The notes beneath the pieces are model-generated. The model searched no databases, was not told where the DNA came from, and worked only from the letters and a program-made list of their open reading frames with translations. From JAGMDK01 sp023128695 (lineage in GTDB: Bacteria; Planctomycetota; Phycisphaerae; UBA1845; Fen-1342): a stretch of 5,930 nucleotides of DNA. Shown here piece after piece: positions 1-5,838 of this stretch. The stretch lies in NCBI GenBank assembly GCA_030628805.1, contig DAOVQG010000290.1, positions 1 through 5,930 on the forward strand, given 5' to 3'. The number at the start of each line of letters is the position of its first letter. Position 1 is the stretch's first letter. A program made the translations under genes and the position numbers.

Positions 1-136
1 ACCTTGTCACCTTACCACATTCCCACCTTACCACATTCCCACCTTCCCACCTTCCCACGTTCCCACGTTCCCACCTTCCCACGTTCCCACCTTCCCACCT
101 TCCCACGTTCCCACGTTCCCACGTTCCCACGTTCCC
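1..136. repeat. 8-bp tandem repeat array (17 units), cut by window edge
   Basis: Seventeen consecutive 8-bp units with consensus ACSTTCCC (plus strand) fill the left end without a gap. Units 6-17 are exact copies of one of two forms, accttccc or acgttccc, in the order C C G G C G C C G G G G at the variable third base. The first five units are more diverged (accttgtc, accttacc, acattccc), and positions 9-24 are repeated exactly at 25-40, showing slippage by two units. The array starts at or before base 1, so its true length is unknown. It lies about 70 bp beyond the 3' end of the minus-strand operon. Open frames through it (repeating PTFPRSH-type peptides) are a by-product of the 24-bp translation period and are not genes. 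Confidence 0.95.
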
Positions 137-137
137 A

Positions 138-159
138 CGGCCGGTACGGGGCCCGGCCG
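138..159. repeat. GC-rich inverted repeat next to the tandem array
   Basis: The arms CGGCCGG (138-144) and CCGGCCG (153-159) can form a 7-bp stem with an 8-nt loop, directly abutting the last unit of the tandem array. No T-run follows on either strand, so it is not a standard terminator. Its left part (137-151) also matches 5776-5790 in reverse complement. Confidence 0.6.
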
Positions 160-178
160 CTACATTTCCTCTGTGTGG

Positions 179-197
179 CACCGGCTTCCAGCCGGTG
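179..197 (-). terminator. Hairpin after the operon's last stop codon
   Basis: CACCGGCT (179-186) and AGCCGGTG (190-197) form a perfect 8-bp GC-rich stem with a 3-nt loop. It starts 8 nt after the permease TAA stop, where a transcript end or 3'-stabilising hairpin would be expected. The minus-strand sequence that follows (CCACACAGAGG) lacks the U-tract of a canonical intrinsic terminator, so termination is inferred from position only. It could instead be a dispersed palindromic intergenic repeat. Confidence 0.4.
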
Positions 198-205
198 GAC
201 GGCCG

Positions 206-1027
206 TTACACTGCTGGGATATCCCGCCGCGAGAAGCGCCACAGCCCGAGTGTCCACGCGACGGCCGCGATCGCGAGCAAGGTCAGGATATTGCCCACCG
301 GCAATTCCGCGCTCCGCACCACGGGCAGCAGGCGGTAATAGTGCAGAAATCCTAGAAAGCTGATCGGCTTGAGCGCATCCCAGAACTGTACCGTCAGGTT
401 CACCAGGTCCGACGCAAATAACACCGACAACACGACCGCGACCGCGATCCCCCGCCGAGATACCAGGCTCGACACGAACATCGTGACGCCGCCGATGCTG
501 AGATTCAGGGCCAGGAAGTTGGCCGCCACCGGCCACAGGCGTGAGAAATCCAGGGGCTCAGGCAGTGGGAAGGCCCGCTCGCCGAGCCACAGCCCCACCA
601 GCGGCGAGGCACTGGCCAGGATCGCCGCCAGCACCCAGGCTACTGACGTGCTGGTATAAACCGCCCGCCGCGAGACCGGCAGCGTCAGCAGCAGATCAGC
701 CGTTCCGCGGCCGATCTCACCCGCCACCACGCCCGTCCCGATCGTCAGCAGCAGTGTCCACGAGAGGGCATACAGCAGTGGGTGCCCCAGTCCGAACGTC
801 GCCAGGGTGGTCGGGGTCATGTCACCCACCAGGTCCGCGCCGAGCGCCAAGCGAATTAGTGTTTTCATGAACGGCCGTTCCAGCCAGGATCGCAGCATCT
901 CCAGATCATGAGCGGCCTCGACGAGAACACGCACAATCATGAGTTCCAGGAGCACGATGGAAAGTGTCAGGATGACCGTCAGCAGCAGGTAATCGCGCAG
1001 CGTCTTCAGCAGGACCGCTCGGCTCAT
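206..1027 (-). CDS. ABC-2 type transporter permease
   Basis: Probable membrane subunit of an ABC-2 exporter, paired with the ATPase immediately upstream. The protein is 273 aa and hydrophobic, with about six predicted membrane segments near residues 13-35, 80-103, 123-148, 164-187, 192-212 and 245-264. A cytosolic loop at 102-121 (AGEIGRGTADLLLTLPVSRR) is typical of ABC-2 permeases, where it contacts the ATPase, and the tail ends in the usual basic WRFSRRDI. The start is the ATG at 1027: it overlaps the ATPase stop as ATGA and is preceded by a strong GGAGGT three bases upstream. The open frame continues to 1339, but that extension is an alternate-frame shadow of the ATPase and is not used. 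The gene is last in the operon; stop TAA. The cargo cannot be inferred; drug, lipid or polysaccharide export or an envelope function are all possible. Confidence 0.9.
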   Translation of the reverse strand: MSRAVLLKTLRDYLLLTVILTLSIVLLELMIVRVLVEAAHDLEMLRSWLERPFMKTLIRLALGADLVGDMTPTTLATFGLGHPLLYALSWTLLLTIGTGVVAGEIGRGTADLLLTLPVSRRAVYTSTSVAWVLAAILASASPLVGLWLGERAFPLPEPLDFSRLWPVAANFLALNLSIGGVTMFVSSLVSRRGIAVAVVLSVLFASDLVNLTVQFWDALKPISFLGFLHYYRLLPVVRSAELPVGNILTLLAIAAVAWTLGLWRFSRRDIPAV

Positions 1028-1923
1028 TTCACCTCCCCCCCGTCGGCCTTCGTGTAGTACGCCAGGAAGAGGTCGTCCAGGTCCGGCGGCGCGATCGTGA
1101 CATCCTCGACCGAGCAGCGCGCCAACCAGGCCAGCAGCCGCTCCATCGGCCCGCGCCACACCGCCCGCAAGTGCCGCTCCGCCTCGTGCAACACGTCCAG
1201 CCCCTCGGGCAGCGGCCTCGCCGGGGAGGCATTCGCGCGGAAGTGCACCTCGACGTGGCGGACCGCCCGCTCGCGGAGCACATCCATGCGTTCCTGCTCG
1301 ATCAGCTCCCCGTCGCGCAGGATCGCCACCTCGTCGCACAACGCTTCGACCTCGGCCAGCGTATGGCTCGAAAAGAGCACCGTGCGGCCCTCGGCGGCGA
1401 TGCCGCGGAGCATTTTATACAGCGTCTCGCGCACCAGCGGGTCGAGCGCCGTGGTCGGCTCGTCCAGGATCAGCAACTGTGGGCGATGCATCAGGGCCGC
1501 GATCAACCCCAATTTTTGCTTCATGCCGCGCGAGTAAGCGCGTACGCGTTTGTCCAGATCGAGATCGAGCGTCTCGGTCAGGCGGCGGATCTCGCCCCAC
1601 GCCTTCGATCCGCGGGCGGCGTCGAGAAAGGCCAGCGTCGCCCGTCCGGTCAGCCCGTCGTAGAAGCGTACGTCGCCCGGCAGATAGCCCACCCGCGCCC
1701 GCAGGGCCGGACCGTCACGCCAGACATCGCGTCCCAGCACTTCGGCCCGGCCCTCCGTCGCCCGCAGCAAGCCCAGCAAAATGCGGATCGCGGTGGTCTT
1801 GCCCGCCCCGTTCGGCCCCAAAAACCCGAACAGTCTTCCCGCCGACACCCGGAAATCCAACCCGCGCAACGCGACCTGCCGGCCATAGTGCTTCGTGAGG
1901 TTGTACGTGGCGACGGCGTCCAT
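1024..1923 (-). CDS. ABC-2 transporter ATP-binding protein
   Basis: Nucleotide-binding subunit that should power the permease downstream. Numbered from the ATG at 1923 (299 aa): Walker A GPNGAGKTT at 36-44, signature YSRGMKQ at 130-136, Walker B LLILDEP at 150-156 with catalytic Glu155, D-loop TALD just after, and switch His187 in SSH. The Q-loop position reads YLPGD (80-84), with Gly where most ABC ATPases have Gln; as I recall, related ABC-2 ATPases also carry this. Residues from about 215 form the C-terminal extension usual in ABC-2 exporters. An ATG at 1926 gives one extra Met, but it lies only one base after AAGGAG. The ATG at 1923 has better spacing and overlaps the preceding stop as TGATG, matching the duplicated junction upstream, so I prefer it. 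The substrate is unknown. Confidence 0.93.
   Translation of the reverse strand: MDAVATYNLTKHYGRQVALRGLDFRVSAGRLFGFLGPNGAGKTTAIRILLGLLRATEGRAEVLGRDVWRDGPALRARVGYLPGDVRFYDGLTGRATLAFLDAARGSKAWGEIRRLTETLDLDLDKRVRAYSRGMKQKLGLIAALMHRPQLLILDEPTTALDPLVRETLYKMLRGIAAEGRTVLFSSHTLAEVEALCDEVAILRDGELIEQERMDVLRERAVRHVEVHFRANASPARPLPEGLDVLHEAERHLRAVWRGPMERLLAWLARCSVEDVTIAPPDLDDLFLAYYTKADGGEVK
1031..1036 (-). promoter_or_regulatory. Shine-Dalgarno site of the permease gene
   Basis: On the minus strand GGAGGT lies three bases before the ATG at 1027, inside the last codons of the ATPase (GEVK). It fixes the permease start and, with the 4-bp ATGA overlap, indicates translational coupling of the two subunits. 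Confidence 0.8.
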
Positions 1924-2045
1924 CATACTCCTTCGTAACGCCAGATCGGCCCGTCGCTCACGCTCGGGGTACTGATCGACCTCTGCCAGCGTATTGTTGG
2001 CCCGTCGCTCACGCTCGGGGTACTGATCGTGGCGACGGCGTCCAT
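1923..2045 (-). CDS. 40-codon mini-ORF bridging GH130 and ATPase genes
   Basis: The ATG at 2045 overlaps the GH130 stop as TGATG, and the TGA at 1925-1923 overlaps the ATPase ATG in the same way. The predicted 40-aa peptide begins MDAVAT, as the ATPase does, carries ISTPSVSDGP twice, and ends RYEGV, as the GH130 protein does. AAGG sits six bases before its ATG, the same geometry as in front of the ATPase. No domain, membrane segment or signal peptide is visible. It is most likely a by-product of the junction duplication. Because it is open and coupled at both ends, ribosomes could pass through it from GH130 to the ATPase. Translation is plausible; a function for the peptide is not supported. 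Confidence 0.4.
   Translation of the reverse strand: MDAVATISTPSVSDGPTIRWQRSISTPSVSDGPIWRYEGV
1928..1933 (-). promoter_or_regulatory. Ribosome-binding site deciding the ATPase start
   Basis: AAGGAG on the minus strand lies four bases before the ATG at 1923 and one base before the ATG at 1926, favouring 1923. The equivalent spot in the other junction copy reads AAGGCG, so the copy in front of the ATPase has the better anti-Shine-Dalgarno match. Confidence 0.65.
1948..2029 (-). repeat. Perfect 31-bp direct repeat pair between GH130 and ATPase genes
   Basis: Positions 1948-1978 and 1999-2029 are identical over 31 bp and separated by 20 bp, a period of 51 bp. On the minus strand each begins CGATCAGTACCCCGAGCG and ends GACGGGCC. 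In the mini-ORF frame both copies encode ISTPSVSDGP, 17 codons apart. The pair lies wholly inside the DNA bounded by the duplicated junction, so it probably arrived with that event. It resembles a dispersed intergenic repeat, but only these two copies are visible here. Confidence 0.92.
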
Positions 2046-3523
2046 CACACGCCTTCGTAACGCAGCATGTGTTCGAGCAGCTCGGGGACCGAGATGGTGG
2101 CGATGCTGGTGGCCGAGTCGGACATCGCGTAGGGCATGATCAGCACGTCGTTGTGGATCAGCGCGCCGCAGGAATAGACCACGTTCGGCACATAGCCTTC
2201 GCGCTCCCGCTCATTGGGGGCCAGGAGCGGCTCCTTCGTCTGGGCGATCACGCGGGTCGGGTCCTCCAGGTCCAGCAGGCTCGCGCCGATGCAATACTCC
2301 CGCATCGGGCCCACGCCGTGCGTGAGCATCAGCCAGCCCGCGTCGGTCTCGAGCGGCGAGCCGCAATTGCCGATCTGGACGAACTCCCAGGGATACTTGG
2401 GCGTCTGCAACGGCTGGGCGTCGTTCCAGAAACGAAGGTTGGAAGAGGGCATGATGTAGAGATTCTCGCCGTCAACGCGCGAGATCATCATGTACCACCC
2501 GTCGATCCGGCGCGGGAACAGGGCCGCGCCCTTGTTCTGGGCGAACTGGCCGTTGAGCGTGTTGATCTTGAAGCTGTGGAAATCCGGCGTTTCGAGCAGT
2601 TGCGGCAGGATATGGAAGCCGTTGTAGGCCGTGTAGGTACCGTAGTACATCACCGAGCCGTCGTCGTCGATGAAGCGGACGAAGCGGGCGTCCTCGATGC
2701 CGCGGCTCTCGTTCTCCGTGACCGGGTAGATGACCACCTCGGAAACGTCGCAGTCCTCGGGGAAGGAGAGGTGATAATTCGAGCGGGCCAGCCAGCGGAT
2801 TTTGTCGCCGGTGGTCTGGACCAGCTCTTGATCGAAGGAGGATTCGCGGCCGGTGGCCTGGATTGTCCGCACGAGTTCGGAGTAGACGAACTCCTCATCC
2901 AGCCGATCGAGCACATCGCCGGTGAAGTCGTTGTAGGCTCCCATCTCGATCAGCTTGAGGAAGAAGGTGTGCTTGTGATAGTCGCGGTCTCGGACCTTCT
3001 TGGCGGCCTCGACGAAGCGGCTGACGGGATCAAACGTGATCTTGTGGTCGCTTGTGATCAGGCCGGTCCGGAACGCGACCGAGGAGACGTGCCCCTCGCC
3101 GGTGGCCCGGAGGCTCAGGATGAAGCGCAGCTCCCCCGCCGGCACGCCACTCTGATCCGGGTGCGGGACGATGGACGGGTTGAACAGGGCCGCGGCCTCG
3201 ATGGCGTACTCCATGGTGAAGTAAGCCCCGATCAGCAGGCGGCGCGGGCGCGGGGTCCGATCGGGATGGCCTAGATACTCGCCGGCCACCTCCCGGAAGT
3301 GGTCTTCGAACACCGTCTCGATGTTCTTGTGGCGAGGAACGAAATTCTTCAAGACCCGTTTGAGCAGTGCGGCGACTTCCGCCTCGCTCAACGCCAGCAC
3401 CCGGTCGATGATTTTGAGGACCCGGTCTTCGCCGCCGGGCACGAACGGCCGGGTGATCACGCGGCGGTCATCAGAGATGAGATGCTCCGGCATGCGGGTG
3501 ACGGTGAGGGGTGGTGGTTGCAT
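2045..3523 (-). CDS. GH130-family glycoside phosphorylase/hydrolase
   Basis: Probable GH130 enzyme of 492 aa. Family members form a five-bladed beta-propeller and mostly phosphorolyse beta-mannosides, though some are hydrolases. Visible family features are NPSIVPHPDQ at 115-124, ESRGIEDAR at 272-280 with Asp278 as likely general acid, NKGAALFPRR at 330-339, a conserved-looking SR at 348-349, THGVG at 401-405 and YAMSDS at 465-470. Lys331, Arg349 and His402 are candidate phosphate ligands, so a phosphorylase is slightly favoured; this is inference. About 110 N-terminal residues, probably helical, precede the propeller, making it longer than the roughly 300-400 aa core enzymes. There is no signal peptide, so it should be cytoplasmic. 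The ATG at 3523 follows the peptidase stop by 4 nt, with AAAGGA upstream; Met11 lacks a ribosome-binding site. The substrate is unresolved. Confidence 0.85.
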   Translation of the reverse strand: MQPPPLTVTRMPEHLISDDRRVITRPFVPGGEDRVLKIIDRVLALSEAEVAALLKRVLKNFVPRHKNIETVFEDHFREVAGEYLGHPDRTPRPRRLLIGAYFTMEYAIEAAALFNPSIVPHPDQSGVPAGELRFILSLRATGEGHVSSVAFRTGLITSDHKITFDPVSRFVEAAKKVRDRDYHKHTFFLKLIEMGAYNDFTGDVLDRLDEEFVYSELVRTIQATGRESSFDQELVQTTGDKIRWLARSNYHLSFPEDCDVSEVVIYPVTENESRGIEDARFVRFIDDDGSVMYYGTYTAYNGFHILPQLLETPDFHSFKINTLNGQFAQNKGAALFPRRIDGWYMMISRVDGENLYIMPSSNLRFWNDAQPLQTPKYPWEFVQIGNCGSPLETDAGWLMLTHGVGPMREYCIGASLLDLEDPTRVIAQTKEPLLAPNEREREGYVPNVVYSCGALIHNDVLIMPYAMSDSATSIATISVPELLEHMLRYEGV

Positions 3524-3527
3524 AGGG

Positions 3528-5687
3528 CTACGGTCCTTTTCTCAGCGCCGACGCATCCATCTTCAAGACCCGGACGAGGAAGGCGTACTCGTCGCTGATT
3601 TCCTCGATGATCTTCTGGGTCGGCTTTCCGCCGCCGTGGCCGGCCTTGGTCTCGATGCGGATCAGCACCGGGTTGTCACAAGCCTGGGCGGCCTGGAGGG
3701 CGGAGATGAACTTGAAGCTGTGCGCGGGGACCACACGGTCATCATGGTCGGCGGTCGTGGCCATTGTCGCCGGGTAGCACGTCCCCGGCTTGATGTTGTG
3801 CAGCGGGCTGTAGGCGTAGATGACCTTGAAGTCTTCCGGATCGTCAGGCGAGCCGAAGTCCGAGGTCCACGCCCAGCCGATGGTGAACTTGTGGAAGCGG
3901 AGCATGTCCAGCACGCCGACCTCGGGCAGGCAGGCCCCGAACAGCTCGGGCCGCTGCGTTATGCAGGCCCCCACCAGCGTGCCGCCGTTGCTCCCCCCCA
4001 CGATGGCCAGCTTCTCCGGACGCGTGTATTTATTTGCGATCAGCCACTGAGCCGCGGCGATGAAGTCGTCGAAGCTGTTCTGCTTGTTGTGCAGCCGGCC
4101 GGCGTCGTGCCAGGCCTTGCCGTATTCGCCGCCGCCGCGGATGTTGGCCAGCACGTAGACCCCACCCATTTCCATCCAGACCAGCCGAGCGGTCGAAAAG
4201 TATGGCGTCAAGGAAATGTTGAAGCCGCCGTAGCCGTAGAGGAAAGTGGGGTTGTTGCCGTCGAGCTTGAGGCCCTTCTTGTGGGTGATGAACATCGGGA
4301 CGCGCGTGCCGTCCTTGCTTTTGTAAAAAACCTGTTTGGTCTCGTATAGGTCGGGGTCGAAGTCCACCTTCGGGCGGCGGAAAAGGGTGCTCTGGCCGGT
4401 CGACATATCGTAGCGGTAGATCGTGCGCGGCATGTTGAAGCTGGTGTAGTTGTAGAAGGTTTCGGTATCCTTCCGCTTGCCGCGGAAGCCGGACGCGCTG
4501 CCGACGCCGGGGAGGGCGACCTCGCGGACGTGTTTGCCGTGCAGGTTGAAGATGCGGATCAGGGTGTGGGCGTCCTTCAGGTATGAGGTGACGAACATGT
4601 CGTTGACGACGTTCACCCCTTCCAAGGTTTCCTCGGCCTCGGGGATAATTTCGACCCAATGCTCTCGCTCGGGTTTCCGCGTATCGATTGCGATCACGCG
4701 GCCGCGGGGCGCGTCGAGATCGGTGAAGAACCAGAACACCGGCCCATCGTTGTCGAGAAAGACGTATTGGGCGTCGAAATCGTCGAGCAGCTCGATAGTC
4801 TGGCCGTCGGCGGCCTGCAAGTCTTGATAGTAAACGCGGTTTTTCCGCTCCGTGCCTTGCGAAATGGAAATGATCAGGTACCGGCCGTCTTCGGTGACCG
4901 CGCCGCCGAAGCCCCATTCCTTCTGGTCGGGGCGGTGATAGACGAGGCGATCCTCCGCCTGCGGCGTGCCGAGGCGGTGGTAACAGAGCTTCTGATAGTA
5001 GTTCGTCTCTTCCAGCGCATCGCCCTGCGGCTCATCGAAGCGGCTGTAATAGAACCCCTGATTATCTTTCGTCCACGAGGCGCCGGAGAACTTGATCCAT
5101 TTCAAGTGGTCGTCGAGGTCCGCGCCGGTGTCGACGTCGCGGACCTTGAACTCGACCCAGTCCGAGCCGGCGTTCGACAACCCGTACGCCAGGAGCTTGC
5201 CGTCGTGGCTGATGTACCGGCCGGCCAGCGCTATGGTGCCGTCTTCGGACAGCTTGTTCGGATCGAGCAGCACGCGCGGCTCACCGTCGAGCGCTTCGGT
5301 CACGTAGAAGACGTACTGGGCTTGGAGGCCGTCGTTCTTGCTGTAGAAGTAGCGGCCGCCCTCTCTGTAGGGCGTGCCGTATTTCTCATAGTTGTAGAGC
5401 TTTGTGATGCGCTGATTGATCTTCTGGCGGGCCGGAATCTCTTCCAGGTAACCGAAAGTAACCTCGTTCTGAGCCGCGACCCAAGTCGCGGTCTCGTCGG
5501 AGTCGAGGTCCTCGAGCCAGCGATACGGGTCGGCGACCTTGACGCCGTGCAGTTCGTCAACCTGAGTGACGGTTTTGGTTTTCGGGTAGACCAGCGGGCG
5601 GTCGGGGTACTGCGGCCCCTGAGCATATCCGAGCGAGACCGCTGCCGAGCAAACGAGGCTAATGACGATTACCTTACGCGCATACAT
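3528..5687 (-). CDS. Secreted prolyl oligopeptidase (S9A serine peptidase)
   Basis: Probable prolyl endopeptidase, cleaving short peptides after proline, exported across the inner membrane. It has 719 aa, close to the roughly 710 aa of the family. Residues 1-22 form a signal peptide (basic YARK, hydrophobic core, likely cleavage after GYA). An S9 N-terminal segment (DPYRWLEDL) follows, then a beta-propeller to about 430, then the alpha/beta hydrolase domain. By family alignment the triad is Ser566 in GGSNGG, Asp649 in HDDRVVP and His684 in AGHGGG. YGYGGF, NIRGGGEYG, Trp607 in WAWTSDFG (proline pocket) and Arg651 are also kept. An in-frame TTG at 5723 would extend it by 12 residues, but the ATG at 5687 has GGGAG six bases upstream and puts the signal peptide at the N-terminus. 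First gene of the operon; stop TAG. Confidence 0.95.
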   Translation of the reverse strand: MYARKVIVISLVCSAAVSLGYAQGPQYPDRPLVYPKTKTVTQVDELHGVKVADPYRWLEDLDSDETATWVAAQNEVTFGYLEEIPARQKINQRITKLYNYEKYGTPYREGGRYFYSKNDGLQAQYVFYVTEALDGEPRVLLDPNKLSEDGTIALAGRYISHDGKLLAYGLSNAGSDWVEFKVRDVDTGADLDDHLKWIKFSGASWTKDNQGFYYSRFDEPQGDALEETNYYQKLCYHRLGTPQAEDRLVYHRPDQKEWGFGGAVTEDGRYLIISISQGTERKNRVYYQDLQAADGQTIELLDDFDAQYVFLDNDGPVFWFFTDLDAPRGRVIAIDTRKPEREHWVEIIPEAEETLEGVNVVNDMFVTSYLKDAHTLIRIFNLHGKHVREVALPGVGSASGFRGKRKDTETFYNYTSFNMPRTIYRYDMSTGQSTLFRRPKVDFDPDLYETKQVFYKSKDGTRVPMFITHKKGLKLDGNNPTFLYGYGGFNISLTPYFSTARLVWMEMGGVYVLANIRGGGEYGKAWHDAGRLHNKQNSFDDFIAAAQWLIANKYTRPEKLAIVGGSNGGTLVGACITQRPELFGACLPEVGVLDMLRFHKFTIGWAWTSDFGSPDDPEDFKVIYAYSPLHNIKPGTCYPATMATTADHDDRVVPAHSFKFISALQAAQACDNPVLIRIETKAGHGGGKPTQKIIEEISDEYAFLVRVLKMDASALRKGP

Positions 5688-5693
5688 TCTGTT

Positions 5694-5698
5694 CTCCC
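5694..5698 (-). promoter_or_regulatory. Ribosome-binding site of the prolyl oligopeptidase gene
   Basis: GGGAG on the minus strand lies six bases before the ATG at 5687. It supports that start over the upstream in-frame TTG at 5723, which has no comparable site. Confidence 0.7.
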
Positions 5699-5775
5699 AA
5701 GCTGTGAGAATCCAACCAGACAACTACTGTATTTTGTCACGCTGTTTGCATCTTATCCAGGGTGGGGCGGGCGTC

Positions 5776-5790
5776 CCCCGTACCGGCCGT
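5776..5790. repeat. 15-bp inverted match to the far end of the operon
   Basis: The sequence ccccgtaccggccgt is the exact reverse complement of 137-151, at the other end of the window. The two copies lie outside the operon on either side. A match of this length in under 6 kb is unlikely but not impossible by chance in GC-rich DNA. Confidence 0.6.
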
Positions 5791-5815
5791 CGGGAGCCTT
5801 GTTCCGTAGCAGCGC

Positions 5816-5838
5816 GCTAGCAGTCTGTCGGACTTAGC
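5816..5838. repeat. Bulged hairpin in the operon leader
   Basis: GCTA (5816-5819) and AGTC (5822-5825) pair with GACT (5831-5834) and TAGC (5835-5838), giving an 8-bp stem with a 2-nt bulge and 5-nt loop. On the plus strand it is followed by CGTTTTGT, a weak T-run, but no plus-strand gene ends here. It may be a dispersed intergenic repeat. Confidence 0.5.

Larger units (their letters stand above)
1906..2063 (-). repeat. Duplicated gene-junction repeat (36 bp, two copies 122 bp apart)
   Basis: Positions 1906-1941 and 2028-2063 agree at 34 of 36 bases. Each copy contains, in minus-strand order, codons reading RYEGV, a TGATG stop/start overlap and codons reading MDAVAT. The right copy is the real end of the GH130 gene followed by a false start. 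The left copy is the real start of the ATPase preceded by a false GH130 end. The two mismatches (GGC/GGA and GTG/GTA) are both synonymous in the RYEGV frame. The simplest history is a tandem duplication across the junction, or an insertion that duplicated its flanks. Confidence 0.9.

Noticed and set aside
1..136. CRISPR array
   Set aside because: Units are 8 bp and contiguous, with no unique spacers.
4..536. Open frames through the 8-bp tandem array
   Set aside because: The repeating peptides follow from a 24-bp translation period and no start signal or domain is present.
1028..1339. N-terminal extension of the permease frame into the ATPase
   Set aside because: The extra residues are an Arg/Gly/Ala-rich shadow of the ATPase, while the ATG at 1027 has a strong Shine-Dalgarno site and the ATGA overlap.
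1906..2063. Classical transposon insertion with target-site duplication
   Set aside because: The flanking repeat is 36 bp, much longer than ordinary target duplications, and there are no terminal inverted repeats or transposase; tandem duplication explains it better.
2069..3274. 401-codon plus-strand open frame opposite the GH130 gene
   Set aside because: It lies fully antisense to a recognisable enzyme and shows only low-complexity, His/Val/Gly/Arg-rich translation; long antisense frames are common in GC-rich coding DNA.
5622..5687. Lipoprotein signal (Cys13) on the prolyl oligopeptidase
   Set aside because: The residue before Cys is Val rather than Gly, Ala or Ser, while GYA at 20-22 is a normal signal peptidase I site.
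5711..5757. Sigma-70 promoter
   Set aside because: GTGACA resembles a -35 box but no acceptable -10 box is found 16-18 bases downstream.
4659..5837. 392-codon plus-strand open frame opposite the prolyl oligopeptidase
   Set aside because: Antisense to conserved S9A sequence, with no recognisable domain.
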